DNA of 64,000 nucleotides from UBA1413 sp037447215. Lineage in GTDB: Bacteria > Bacteroidota > Bacteroidia > Bacteroidales > Prolixibacteraceae. The stretch lies in contig JBBIHB010000001.1 in the NCBI GenBank assembly GCA_037447215.1, positions 124,001 to 188,000 of the forward strand, given 5' to 3'. A model generated the notes under the pieces. That model did no database searches. It was not told where the DNA came from and saw only the letters and a list, made by a program, of their open reading frames with translations. Both the position numbers and the translations under genes were made by a program. The first letter of the stretch is position 1. Each line of letters begins with the position of its first letter. Positions 56,306-64,000 of the stretch are shown here, one piece after another.

Positions 56306-57451
56306 ATGAAAATCAGAACAATCATAATACTAACACTTTTGCTCACCATTTTGGGTTCCTGTACCAAAGAATCCATAGAAACCCAGGAAGAGCCAAAAGG
56401 GGAGCCACAAATAACCTTCAACACCCTGATTACAGGATATGAAATCATATGGGGAATGGACTTTTTCCCCAACGGTGACCTTATATTTGGTGAAAAGCGG
56501 GGCAGGTTGTATAGAAAAAGCAGCGAAACGGTAACTGAAATTACCGGTTTGCCGGCAGTTCTTGCATCTGGACAGGGTGGACTGCTCGATATCAGGGTGC
56601 ATCCCGATTATGCAACCAACGGATGGATTTACGCTTCCTATTCGGCATCAAATCCAGCCGGTGGTGGGCAGCTCCGGCTTGTTCGGTTTAAAATAAATAA
56701 CAACCAGGTGCAAAACATCGAAACCCTTTTTACCACAAACGGTACAAATACCTGGTATGGCCACTATGGTAGCCGGATTGTATTCGGAAAAGACAAGCAT
56801 GTTTACCTGAGTGTGGGCGAAGGAGGCATCGGCAGCTACGGTGGCGCGAATGCAACAAACAAAAACTCACTTGATCCGAAATCGGATTGGGGCAAGATAC
56901 ACCGGTTTACCTATACGGGGGGAGTTCCTGCAGATAATCCAATAATTCCTGGCAATACAACAGCAACATCAGTGTATTCCTTTGGAAACCGCAACCCGCA
57001 AGGGATGGCAATTCACCCCGAAACCGGTGAAATCTGGTCAACTGAACACGGGCCCCGTGGTGGCGACGAGATCAATATCATTGCCAAAGGAGCCAATTAT
57101 GGCTGGCCATCTTATTCCGTTGGAGTTAACTACGATGGAACAACCATTTCGGCTGGGCATAATGCTACAGGAATTACCCCGCCGGTTTACTCTTGGACAC
57201 CCTCCATAGGAACCGCCGGTATGGCATTTATTACCAGCGACAAATTTAAAGCCTGGAAAGGCAACCTTCTGGTTGGCGGGCTTGCCACCCGAAAACTCTA
57301 CCGTTGTGTGATCAGCAATAATAATGTTACTTCGGAGCATATCGTGGACGGCATTGATGGTAGGGTTAGGAACGTAATACAGACCCCCGACGGTTAGATT
57401 CTCGTTTCGGTTGAAAACCCGGGCAGGATTATTAAGATAAGCCCGGAATAA
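56306..57451 (+). pseudogene. PQQ-type sugar dehydrogenase (soluble Gdh/YliI-like) with in-frame TAG near the end
   Basis: The frame runs as a lipoprotein (TLLLTILGSC) with a six-bladed beta-propeller: IWGMDFFPNGDLIFGEKRGRLYR, GLLDIRVHPDYATNGWIYASY, GNRNPQGMAIHPETGEIWSTEHGPRGGDEI and ARKLYRCVISNN-like repeats. A TAG at 57395-57397 stops it after TPDG. Seventeen codons more (ILVSVENPGRIIKISPE) complete the last blade, as in the family (DGxxYVLTENPGRI), before the TAA at 57449. So only the last strand is lost, and the protein could fold poorly. Tyr (TAT/TAC) to TAG is the simplest origin. It oxidises aldose sugars or is a related periplasmic dehydrogenase. Confidence 0.75.
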
Positions 57452-57505
57452 TACTTTCTGAAATTCAAAAATAAATTCCGATCCGTTTTTTTGTAATTGC
57501 TGATT

Positions 57506-58222
57506 TTAAAATGTCATAGGCACTTCCATCAGCAGCAATTCAGATGCACTTTCTGAATGGATGGCAAGTTGATCAATATCCCAAATACCAAAACCATCGC
57601 GGGTTGACAAAGGCTGATTGTTTATTGTCACCTGGCCATCGATAACAAAGGCATAAACCCCGTTACCTTTCTTCTTCACGGCGTAACCGACCTGAATCCC
57701 TTCGTCGAGTTTTCCTAAGTGGAACCAGGCATCCTGGTGTATCCACACCCCCTCATTGTCGGGATTTGGTGAAAGAACCTGCTGCAACCGGTTGTGACGG
57801 TCGGCCTCAACAAGTGTAATCTGATCGTAGCGGGGCGAAACATTTTTCTTGTTGGGGAATACCCATATTTGAAGGAATTTTACTTTACGGTCCTTATTCT
57901 TGTTGTATTCGCTGTGAAAAATTCCGGTACCGGCACTCATCACCTGAATGTCGCCATGTTTGATGACCGTGGTGTTGCCCATACTGTCTTTATGCTCCAG
58001 ATCGCCCTCCAGTGGGATAGAAATGATTTCCATAATGTCGTGTGGATGCCTCCCGAAACCCATTCCGGCTTCCACTACATCGTCGTTTAATACCCTCAAT
58101 GCCCCGAAATTTACTCTTTCGGGATGGTAATAATTGCCAAAGCTGAAAGTATGCCGGCTGTAAAGCCACCCATGGTTTGCTACCCCACGGGTGTCGGCTT
58201 TATGTAGTACCTGATTCTTCAT
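57506..58222 (-). CDS. Pirin-family cupin protein
   Basis: The protein is 238 aa with two cupin folds. The N-terminal metal site is GFGRHPHDIMEIISIPLEGDLEHKDSMGN with GTGIFHSEYN. Pirins bind iron; some have quercetinase activity and others sense redox state. Its ATG overlaps the stop of the YceI gene in an ATGA, so translation is coupled. Confidence 0.92.
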   Translation of the reverse strand: MKNQVLHKADTRGVANHGWLYSRHTFSFGNYYHPERVNFGALRVLNDDVVEAGMGFGRHPHDIMEIISIPLEGDLEHKDSMGNTTVIKHGDIQVMSAGTGIFHSEYNKNKDRKVKFLQIWVFPNKKNVSPRYDQITLVEADRHNRLQQVLSPNPDNEGVWIHQDAWFHLGKLDEGIQVGYAVKKKGNGVYAFVIDGQVTINNQPLSTRDGFGIWDIDQLAIHSESASELLLMEVPMTF

Positions 58223-58761
58223 GACTGTTTAACCAATTGTATTTCTGCATTTAACCTGACTTCGTCACTCACCAGAACGCCACCTGTTTCGAGTGCTGCA
58301 TTCCAATTGAGCCCCCACTCTTTCCGCTTGAATTTTCCGCTGATGGAGAAACCTGCCTTTTCATTGCCCCATGGATCTTTATTGATTCCACCAAATTCCA
58401 CATCCAGGACAACTTCTTTTGAAATGCCTTTGATAGTAAGCAAACCGGTGAGCTTGTAAACATCATCGTCCACTTTCTTTAATTCTTTTCCGGAAAATGA
58501 CAATTCACTGTAATTTTCCACGTCGAAGAAATCAGCACTTTTCAGATGGCCATCCCTGTCGTCGTTGTTGGTAAAAACCGAAGCTGCATCCATGGTTACC
58601 CTTATTTTGGCATTTTCGAAATTATTTCCCTCGGTATGTGCCTCAACGTTAAATTTACGGAATTCACCTTTCACGTTGGCAATCATCAGGTGCTTTACTT
58701 TGAATAAAATTTCACTGTGCGTGGGATCGCTAACCCACTTAGTATTGATTAAATTTTCCAT
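58219..58761 (-). CDS. YceI-family lipid-binding protein
   Basis: The protein is about 180 aa from the ATG at 58761 (MENLINTKWVSDPTHSEILFKVKHLMIANVKGEF). An upstream start would add 19 unconserved residues. The family hallmark is the lipocalin-like beta barrel (SADFFDVENYSELSFSGKELK; GLLTIKGISKEVVLDVEFGG). It binds polyisoprenoid-like molecules. No signal peptide is seen, so a cytoplasmic form is likely. It is coupled to the pirin gene. Confidence 0.92.
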   Translation of the reverse strand: MENLINTKWVSDPTHSEILFKVKHLMIANVKGEFRKFNVEAHTEGNNFENAKIRVTMDAASVFTNNDDRDGHLKSADFFDVENYSELSFSGKELKKVDDDVYKLTGLLTIKGISKEVVLDVEFGGINKDPWGNEKAGFSISGKFKRKEWGLNWNAALETGGVLVSDEVRLNAEIQLVKQS

Positions 58762-58899
58762 TTCTTTTGTTTTTAATTGTTTTACGCTGCAAAAATAGGG
58801 CATAGTAAAGGGGCGCAAAATGGATAACTTACGGGTTGCATGGTAGAATTCAACAATTTTAATACTTTTGGGTATTTTATTAAGGTCTGTTTTAAGGAT

Positions 58900-59778
58900 T
58901 CAGATTAATCCCTTTTTAAATTCGACAAATGATTGACCTGAATTTGCTTTAAAAAATTTACTGAAATGCGAAGGGTCGTCAAACCCGAGTTCAAAACCTA
59001 TCTCTTTGCTGCTCTTTTCAGTATATACTGCCATCCGCCTGGCCTCGAGGATAATTCTGTTTTGTATGTACTCTTTTGCCGATGTTCCTATCGAAGTTTT
59101 AATCACCTCATTAAGGTAGTTTGGAGTGATATACAGGGCGTTGGCATAACATTTCACCTGATGCCACCGGTTATAGTTCTGATCGACCAAATCTTTAAAA
59201 TTCTTAACCAGCGTTTTTCCAACCTCAGCAGATTGTGTGTCAGTCGCAGGATTGAGGGAACAATGCCCGTTGCACTCAATCAGGAATAATTTCAGGTAGG
59301 CGCCTATGGTTTCGAGGTACATATCGTTTTTTGCCCTGAATGCCCGAATCATCTGATCGACAAACACTCTCATGTTTTCAGCCATTGAAGGGGTAATAGG
59401 CAATGGCGGGGTTTCGTCACTATTTCTGAACAACTTCAAATCCGAAATAAAATCCCTACGGATGCTGTTTTTCTCGAGAAATTCGGAAGAAAAGAGGATG
59501 ACAAATCCTGAAGGCTTTGGGTTGGTTATCATCTGGTGAATCTGACCCGGACTTACAAAGAATATATGATTATTCCTGATTTCATACTCCCTGAAATCGA
59601 TAATATGTTTGCCCGACGCATTGACCGGCCAAATAACCGTATAATAGTTGTGCCGGTGAGGATTATCGGCGATGCCACCTAGCGCTTCATCAATTTCTTC
59701 CATCGTCTTAATCACAAACGGAACCGGATTACCATTGTGAAGTAAGTCAAGGCTGTATATTTTATCCTTGTCCTGCAT
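58900..59778 (-). CDS. AraC-family transcriptional regulator
   Basis: The protein is 292 aa. The N-terminal cupin-like sensor region includes FFVSPGQIHQMITNPKPSGFVILF. The C-terminal AraC double helix-turn-helix is at about 190-290 (CYANALYITPNYLNEVIKTSIGTSAKEYIQNRIILEARRM; SSKEIGFELGFDDPSHFSKFFKANSG). It begins 1 base after the OYE gene ends, so it is co-transcribed and probably controls that operon. Confidence 0.93.
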   Translation of the reverse strand: MQDKDKIYSLDLLHNGNPVPFVIKTMEEIDEALGGIADNPHRHNYYTVIWPVNASGKHIIDFREYEIRNNHIFFVSPGQIHQMITNPKPSGFVILFSSEFLEKNSIRRDFISDLKLFRNSDETPPLPITPSMAENMRVFVDQMIRAFRAKNDMYLETIGAYLKLFLIECNGHCSLNPATDTQSAEVGKTLVKNFKDLVDQNYNRWHQVKCYANALYITPNYLNEVIKTSIGTSAKEYIQNRIILEARRMAVYTEKSSKEIGFELGFDDPSHFSKFFKANSGQSFVEFKKGLI

Positions 59779-59779
59779 A

Positions 59780-60844
59780 TTAAACTTTTGCCCTCAAATA
59801 TTGCAACGGCCAATCTATGTCAACCTGAAGTTCTTTTGCCGCAAATAATGTAAAATAGGGGTTCCGTAGCGACTCTCTTCCGATCAGGATCAGATCGGCC
59901 TGATTATTTACAAGGATTTCTTCGGCTTGCGCTGCATTAGTTATCATTCCCACCGCACCGGTACGCATCCCGGTTTCATTCCTGATCCGGTTGGAAAAAG
60001 GCACCTGATATCCGGGACCGAAAGGTATTTTTGCCCATGGCACCACCCCCCCCGACGAACAGTCGATCAGGTCAACCCCCTCGCTTTTCAGAATACCCGA
60101 CAATTGTGCAGCCTCATCGATATCCCATCCGCCTTCGACCCAATCGGTGGCCGATATCCTTACGAATAATGGCAGGTTTTGAGGCCATACATTCTGAACC
60201 GCTTTTACAATACCCAATAAAAAGCGTATCCGGTTTTCGAAGCTTCCTCCATATTCATCAGTTCGATGGTTGCTTACAGGTGAAAGGAACTCGTGATTCA
60301 GGTAACCATGTGCTGCATGGATTTCCAGTACTTTAAATCTGGCTTCGAGGGCACGTTGGGCTGCTGACTTGAAACAATCTGTTACCTGGATAATTCCTTC
60401 CTTATCAAGTATCTTCGGTAATCTGTCCTCCGGATTAAAACTCAGCACCGATGGTGCTACCGTTTCCCATCCACCTTCTTGTAACGACAACTGTGCCCCA
60501 CCCTCCCATGGCTTACTACAGCTTCCTTTTCGACCTGAGTGTGCAAGTTGTATCCCGGGAACAGCCCCCTGCGACTCTATAAAAGCGGTTATCTGCTTCA
60601 GCTTGTCTATATGGGCATCGTAGTATAGACCAAGGTCACCGGGTGTTATGCGCCCTTCGGGTACTACGGCCGTTGCCTCCTGGATAATTAACCCGGCCCC
60701 TCCCGTAGCCCTGCTTCCATAGTGCGACAAATGCCAGTCGTTGGCAAAACCATCAACAGATGAATACTGGCACATAGGCGAAATAGCAATCCGGTTTCTA
60801 AAGGTTATGTCCTTAATTTTCAGTGGTGAAAATAGTTTTGTCAT
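59780..60844 (-). CDS. Old-yellow-enzyme family NADPH dehydrogenase (YqjM/NamA-like)
   Basis: The protein is about 354 aa from the ATG at 60844 (MTKLFSPLKIKDITFRNRIAISPMCQYSS). An upstream start would add 27 non-family residues. It is an FMN TIM barrel with substrate-binding Cys in SPMCQYS, AAHGYLNHEFLSPVSNHRTDEYGGS, and the C-terminal FMN-binding MITNAAQAEEILVNNQADLILIGRESLRNP. It reduces activated alkenes (enals, quinones, nitro compounds) with NADPH. The operon order is membrane protein, OYE, AraC. Confidence 0.94.
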   Translation of the reverse strand: MTKLFSPLKIKDITFRNRIAISPMCQYSSVDGFANDWHLSHYGSRATGGAGLIIQEATAVVPEGRITPGDLGLYYDAHIDKLKQITAFIESQGAVPGIQLAHSGRKGSCSKPWEGGAQLSLQEGGWETVAPSVLSFNPEDRLPKILDKEGIIQVTDCFKSAAQRALEARFKVLEIHAAHGYLNHEFLSPVSNHRTDEYGGSFENRIRFLLGIVKAVQNVWPQNLPLFVRISATDWVEGGWDIDEAAQLSGILKSEGVDLIDCSSGGVVPWAKIPFGPGYQVPFSNRIRNETGMRTGAVGMITNAAQAEEILVNNQADLILIGRESLRNPYFTLFAAKELQVDIDWPLQYLRAKV

Positions 60845-60845
60845 T

Positions 60846-61091
60846 TTATTTTGATTTAAACCAGTTAACTGGGTTAAGATTTTTCTTATAACGCACAAAA
60901 AGTTCCTTTCCAACCAAAAGGCCACCTGCCCAAAATACCACCTCCATCATAATAAAACTTGCTGATGCACCGATTACTTTAAATTTTGTTGGCAAATCAA
61001 GCAGCGGTATTATCAGGGTTCCGGCAAAGAAAACCCCTGAAAAAACCATCAGAAAAATTCCAATCTTTATTTGCAGATTCTTTTTGTTCAT
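60846..61091 (-). CDS. Small membrane protein, transporter-suffix-domain type
   Basis: The protein is about 81 aa from the ATG at 61091 (MNKKNLQIKIGIF); an ATG at 61112 is possible. Two transmembrane helices (GIFLMVFSGVFFAGTLIIPLLD; ASFIMMEVVFWAGGLLVGKEL) end in RYKKNLNPVNWFK, the tail of the transporter suffix domain. It precedes the OYE gene by one base, and the spacing suggests translational coupling. Confidence 0.8.
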   Translation of the reverse strand: MNKKNLQIKIGIFLMVFSGVFFAGTLIIPLLDLPTKFKVIGASASFIMMEVVFWAGGLLVGKELFVRYKKNLNPVNWFKSK

Positions 61092-61239
61092 GTAAAATTG
61101 ACTTTCTCTCATAACCAGACAGATACTTTTTTGTTGGTTGAAAGGTAAAATTTTTAAAATAATAGATTCAAAGATAACCGATACAACCAATTATTCGTAA
61201 GTTTACCTGACACTGAATTTCAACTAAAGAACCGTGGTT

Positions 61240-62100
61240 ATGGAAAAGAAAATTGAAAGTTTATACCGGAAATTTCAAAAAGAAGGCTCTTCTCGACGTG
61301 ACTTTTTAAAAAAACTCACCCGTATTACGGGCAGTACAGCATTGGCGCTAACGCTTCTCCCTGTCCTTGAAGACAACTCAATTTCGGCCGCAGAGAAAAA
61401 GCAGAAAATAGCCGATATAGTTTCGGAGTTTGTTAAATACCCCGCCGAAACCGGCGATATGAGGGCATTCCTCGCCAAACCCAAAAAAGGGAAGAAATTC
61501 CCCGCGGTAATAGTAATTCACGAGAACCGGGGTTTGGTTCCGCACATTCAGGATGTCACACGCCGGATGGCACAGGAAGGGTTCCTTTCGCTGGCGCCTG
61601 ATGCGCTTTCTCCTGTGGGAGGAACACCCGAAGATGTATCAAATGCCGGGGAGCTGTTCGCCAAACTGAACCCCGAAGAAACCATAAAAAATTTTGTGGC
61701 CGCAGTGAAATACCTGAAAACCCATCCGAACAGTAATGGTAAAGTTGGGTGTACAGGCTTTTGCTGGGGTGGCGCCATGACCAACAATATTGCTGTAAAC
61801 TGCGAAAACCTCGATGCTGCCGTTCCTTATTACGGAAGGGTTCCAGCCCCGGAAGATGTTCCGAAAATAAAGGCTCCGGTACTCGCCCATTTTGCCTCAG
61901 ATGATGAACGCATCAATGCAGGGATTGCAGGGTTTGAAGAAGCTTTGAAAAAGCACAACAAAGAGTACCAGATATTTATCTATCCGGGAACACAACATGC
62001 GTTTAACAACGATTCCAATCCTGCCAGGTATAACGAAGAAGCTGCTAAACTATCATGGAGCAGAACAGTCGCTTTCTTTAAAGAGAAGCTGAAAGGGTAG
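61240..62100 (+). CDS. Dienelactone-hydrolase family enzyme, Tat-exported
   Basis: The protein is about 286 aa from the ATG at 61240 (a GTG lies 6 bases earlier). A Tat signal (SSRRDFLKKLTR) leads into an alpha/beta hydrolase. The nucleophile is Cys175 in GFCWGG, with Asp221/222 (ASDDERI) and His253 (PGTQHAF) completing a dienelactone-hydrolase triad. It hydrolyses lactones or esters in the periplasm. It is divergent from the OYE operon, perhaps sharing the regulator. Confidence 0.92.
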   Translation: MEKKIESLYRKFQKEGSSRRDFLKKLTRITGSTALALTLLPVLEDNSISAAEKKQKIADIVSEFVKYPAETGDMRAFLAKPKKGKKFPAVIVIHENRGLVPHIQDVTRRMAQEGFLSLAPDALSPVGGTPEDVSNAGELFAKLNPEETIKNFVAAVKYLKTHPNSNGKVGCTGFCWGGAMTNNIAVNCENLDAAVPYYGRVPAPEDVPKIKAPVLAHFASDDERINAGIAGFEEALKKHNKEYQIFIYPGTQHAFNNDSNPARYNEEAAKLSWSRTVAFFKEKLKG

Positions 62101-62385
62101 AAACAGTTGTCATTGTTCTCGCACTAGTCTTTGTTGATTAATTATAGGGTTTATTAGCTGAAAGGTTTAAAAGACTAAGGGTTAAAGGGTTGATTTAGGT
62201 CTGCCGAAAACTATTTTATGCCACTAAGTGGCTAAATATGAATAACCCCGGTAGAGTTTGCTGAACAAGGGGATGATGATCAAACCAATATCTCAACCCC
62301 GAAGTGGGCTGAACATAACTGTAAAAAAATTATTATTGAACCCCTCTCGATCCGTCCGTTGATTCGTCGGCTGATGAACACCTGT
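62101..62385 (+). other. Intergenic region, 285 bp
   Basis: It lies between convergent genes (DLH and ABC transporter). It contains a short inverted repeat CCACTAAGTGG near 62220. No clear terminator or gene was seen. A minus-strand frame at 62280-62501 overlaps the ABC gene and is not called. Confidence 0.3.
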
Positions 62386-64000
62386 TCAATCTCCAGCCGA
62401 TAGAACCGGCATCTCTGCAAACGATTCCCTGAATAACAGGTTGTTTTTGAATACATACCCTGGATTGCCCGATATAGATATGGTATTGTTTTCGATAACA
62501 TAAATGGTATCGGCCAGGCTGGCCAGTTGCGGCCTGTGGGTTACAATTACCACTGCCATTTCGTGTTTTAGTTTTTTAACCAACTCAACCACAAATTTTT
62601 CTGTCCGGCGATCCATAGCAGCAGTGGCTTCGTCGAGCAGCAATAACCCTGGTTTTTTGTACAATGCCCGGGCTAAAGCAATAAGCTGGCGTTGCCCGCC
62701 CGAGAGGTTGCTGCTGTTTTCATTGACAACAGTGGCGTAACCTTGCTGAAATTCCATTATAAACTTATGAAAACCATAATCCTGGCAAAACTGCACCACT
62801 CTATTCAGGTCGGGGGCTTCTTCAAGTGCAATGTTTTCTAAAATGGTAGCGTTAAACAAGCCCACATGCTGTGGCACCAATGCAACATTTTCCCTCCAAA
62901 CGGGTGTTTCTATACTCTTCCATTCGCTGTTGTTTATGGTTACCATGCCTTCTTCTACCTCGTGAAAACGGAGCAATATATCCAACAAGGTGCTTTTGCC
63001 GCAACCTACTTCACCAAAAACCGAAACAATTTCGCCGATTTTTACATCGAGGTTGATTTTGTTGAGCAACAGCTTCTTTCCCGGAAACCGGAAACTCAGG
63101 TTTCTTACCGATAAACTGAAACTTGCGCCCATTTTATCCTGTTGGTTTTCTGTGTCCGCTACCTGATGGTGTTCCGGATTGGCCGATGAAAACTCGAACA
63201 TTCGGCCAAACGCGATACGGGCTTCGTGGTACTGAATATTGGCCATGGCAATACCAATTACCGAAGTACCTAAGGTACCGGCAATGGTAATAATGGCGAT
63301 CATTTGGCCCAATAACAAATGGCCTCCCAGTACCTGCCAGGTTACCCACGATATGATCATAGTAAGTCATAGTGAACTGACCAATGTGACCCAAAAACTC
63401 AGTTTTGCCGATATCAACCCAAGCTTATACGCACTTTGCATATAAACAGAATATACCAGGTTCACAATTTTCGAGAAAAGGTTCTCGCTGTTAAACGATT
63501 TTATGGCTTTTATCCCCTGCAATGTATCGATATATTTGCTTTCGGTAGCCGCATAGGTTTGCATTACCTGCTGTTGCGACTTAATGATTCGTTTGTTGAA
63601 AAGCCATGCCACTGTACCAAAAAAAGGGATGGCCAACAAACTGATAAAGTCCGCTGAAACCGATAAGGAAAATATGTAAGCATAGGAAGTCAGGACAATT
63701 AGCAGGTCGATAGTGACCTGACTGCTGAGGCTGACCACAACGCGTTGTATGCGCTGCGCATCGTTGAGCCGGGCAACCATATCGCCGGTTGTGGTGCTGT
63801 CGAAAAAGGGTTTGGGCAAGTATAAAAGCTTTCCGAAGAAACCGGAAACGAGCCTGATGTTCATATCTTTGCCCTGCCGTACTAGAAAAACCGTGCGCAC
63901 ATAGCCCATTATTGCCCTGGCTATTAGTACCAACCCAAAAATAATCAGGCCGGCTATCAGGTTTCCCATGTCTTTTTCGGGAATAAACCGGTCTATAATT
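62386..64000 (-). pseudogene. ABC exporter (fused permease/ATPase) cut by an in-frame TGA and by the window edge
   Basis: The frame is open to the window edge and its 5' end lies outside. The membrane domain (RPFFDSTTTGDMVARL-like region, helices at about 63400-63950) is interrupted by TGA at 63367-63369 (SFWVTLVSS-stop-LTMIISWVTWQ), most simply a Trp codon TGG changed to TGA. The ATPase domain is complete, with Walker A FGEVGCGKST, signature NLSGGQRQL and Walker B LLLLDEATAAMD. The family exports peptides, lipids or toxins. The substrate cannot be told from what remains. The rest of the frame is clean, so this is a recent nonsense or a base error. Confidence 0.8.

Noticed and set aside
45291..64000. 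Alternative genetic code (TGA or TAG reassigned)
   Set aside because: TGA ends katG, YceI and the beta-helix gene, and TAG ends GH30 and others, so both are stops here. The lesions are scattered singles.
1..64000. CRISPR array or phage region
   Set aside because: No regularly spaced direct repeats, cas genes or phage structural genes were seen.

Overview
The window looks like chromosome of a Bacteroidota (Bacteroidetes) bacterium, probably an environmental polysaccharide degrader. The evidence is a SusC/SusD pair under a FecI-type sigma and FecR-type anti-sigma, C-terminal type IX secretion (Por) sorting domains, lipoprotein-rich carbohydrate enzymes, a LytS/LytTR two-component pair and TAnnTTTG-type promoter boxes. 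Species or genus cannot be told from the sequence.

Layout. 1-3.1 kb: the end of an unknown gene, a small unknown gene and a TPR protein, then tRNA-Gly(CCC). 3.5-7.0 kb: divergent GH30 and GH43 glycosidases. 7.2-7.6 kb: a small membrane protein behind an overlapping 29-codon ORF. 7.9-25.8 kb: a polysaccharide utilisation locus with an S1 sulfatase, a GH105/GH88-like unsaturated uronyl hydrolase, ECF sigma, FecR, SusC and SusD, a Tat-exported Gfo/Idh/MocA oxidoreductase with a DUF1080 protein, then on the minus strand a 711-aa glycosidase-like lipoprotein and a sulfatase/alpha-L-rhamnosidase fusion. 26.5-32.3 kb: a polysaccharide deacetylase and a 1650-aa CotH/lamin-tail/PA14 surface protein. 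32.4-34.0 kb: a palindromic repeat and a decayed ISL3/ISAon1-like transposase. 34.3-40.2 kb: AlkD-like protein, a second DUF1080 protein, an ArsB/SLC13-type transporter, an ICMT-like methyltransferase and KatG. 40.5-47.6 kb: GH2, a beta-helix protein, a haem-binding DUF3365 lipoprotein gene with a TGA at its lipobox Cys, an AP-endonuclease/xylose-isomerase-like protein and a lamin-tail lipoprotein. 47.8-49.6 kb: a DEAD-box helicase relic beside an uncharacterised 464-aa protein. 50.5-55.1 kb: a frameshifted TonB receptor, a TPR protein and a LytS/LytR pair. 55.3-64 kb: small cysteine-rich and stress or redox genes (DUF4256, GDCCVxC, PQQ-type sugar dehydrogenase, pirin, YceI, AraC, OYE, dienelactone hydrolase) and an ABC exporter cut by the window edge.

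How the genes may work together (inference): sulfatase, unsaturated-uronyl hydrolase, rhamnosidase, GH43, GH2 and GH30 suit a sulfated polysaccharide rich in rhamnose, uronic acid and xylose, ulvan being the best-known example. No polysaccharide lyase is recognisable here. The Gfo/Idh plus DUF1080 pair and the isomerase-like TIM barrel suggest a parallel oxidoreductive (3-keto sugar) route.

Several otherwise intact genes carry one in-frame stop or a single frameshift (45339 TGA, 48076 TAG, about 50632 frameshift, 57395 TAG, 63367 TGA). Either this stretch is decaying or the consensus has base errors. TGA and TAG also end normal genes here, so a changed genetic code is not indicated.
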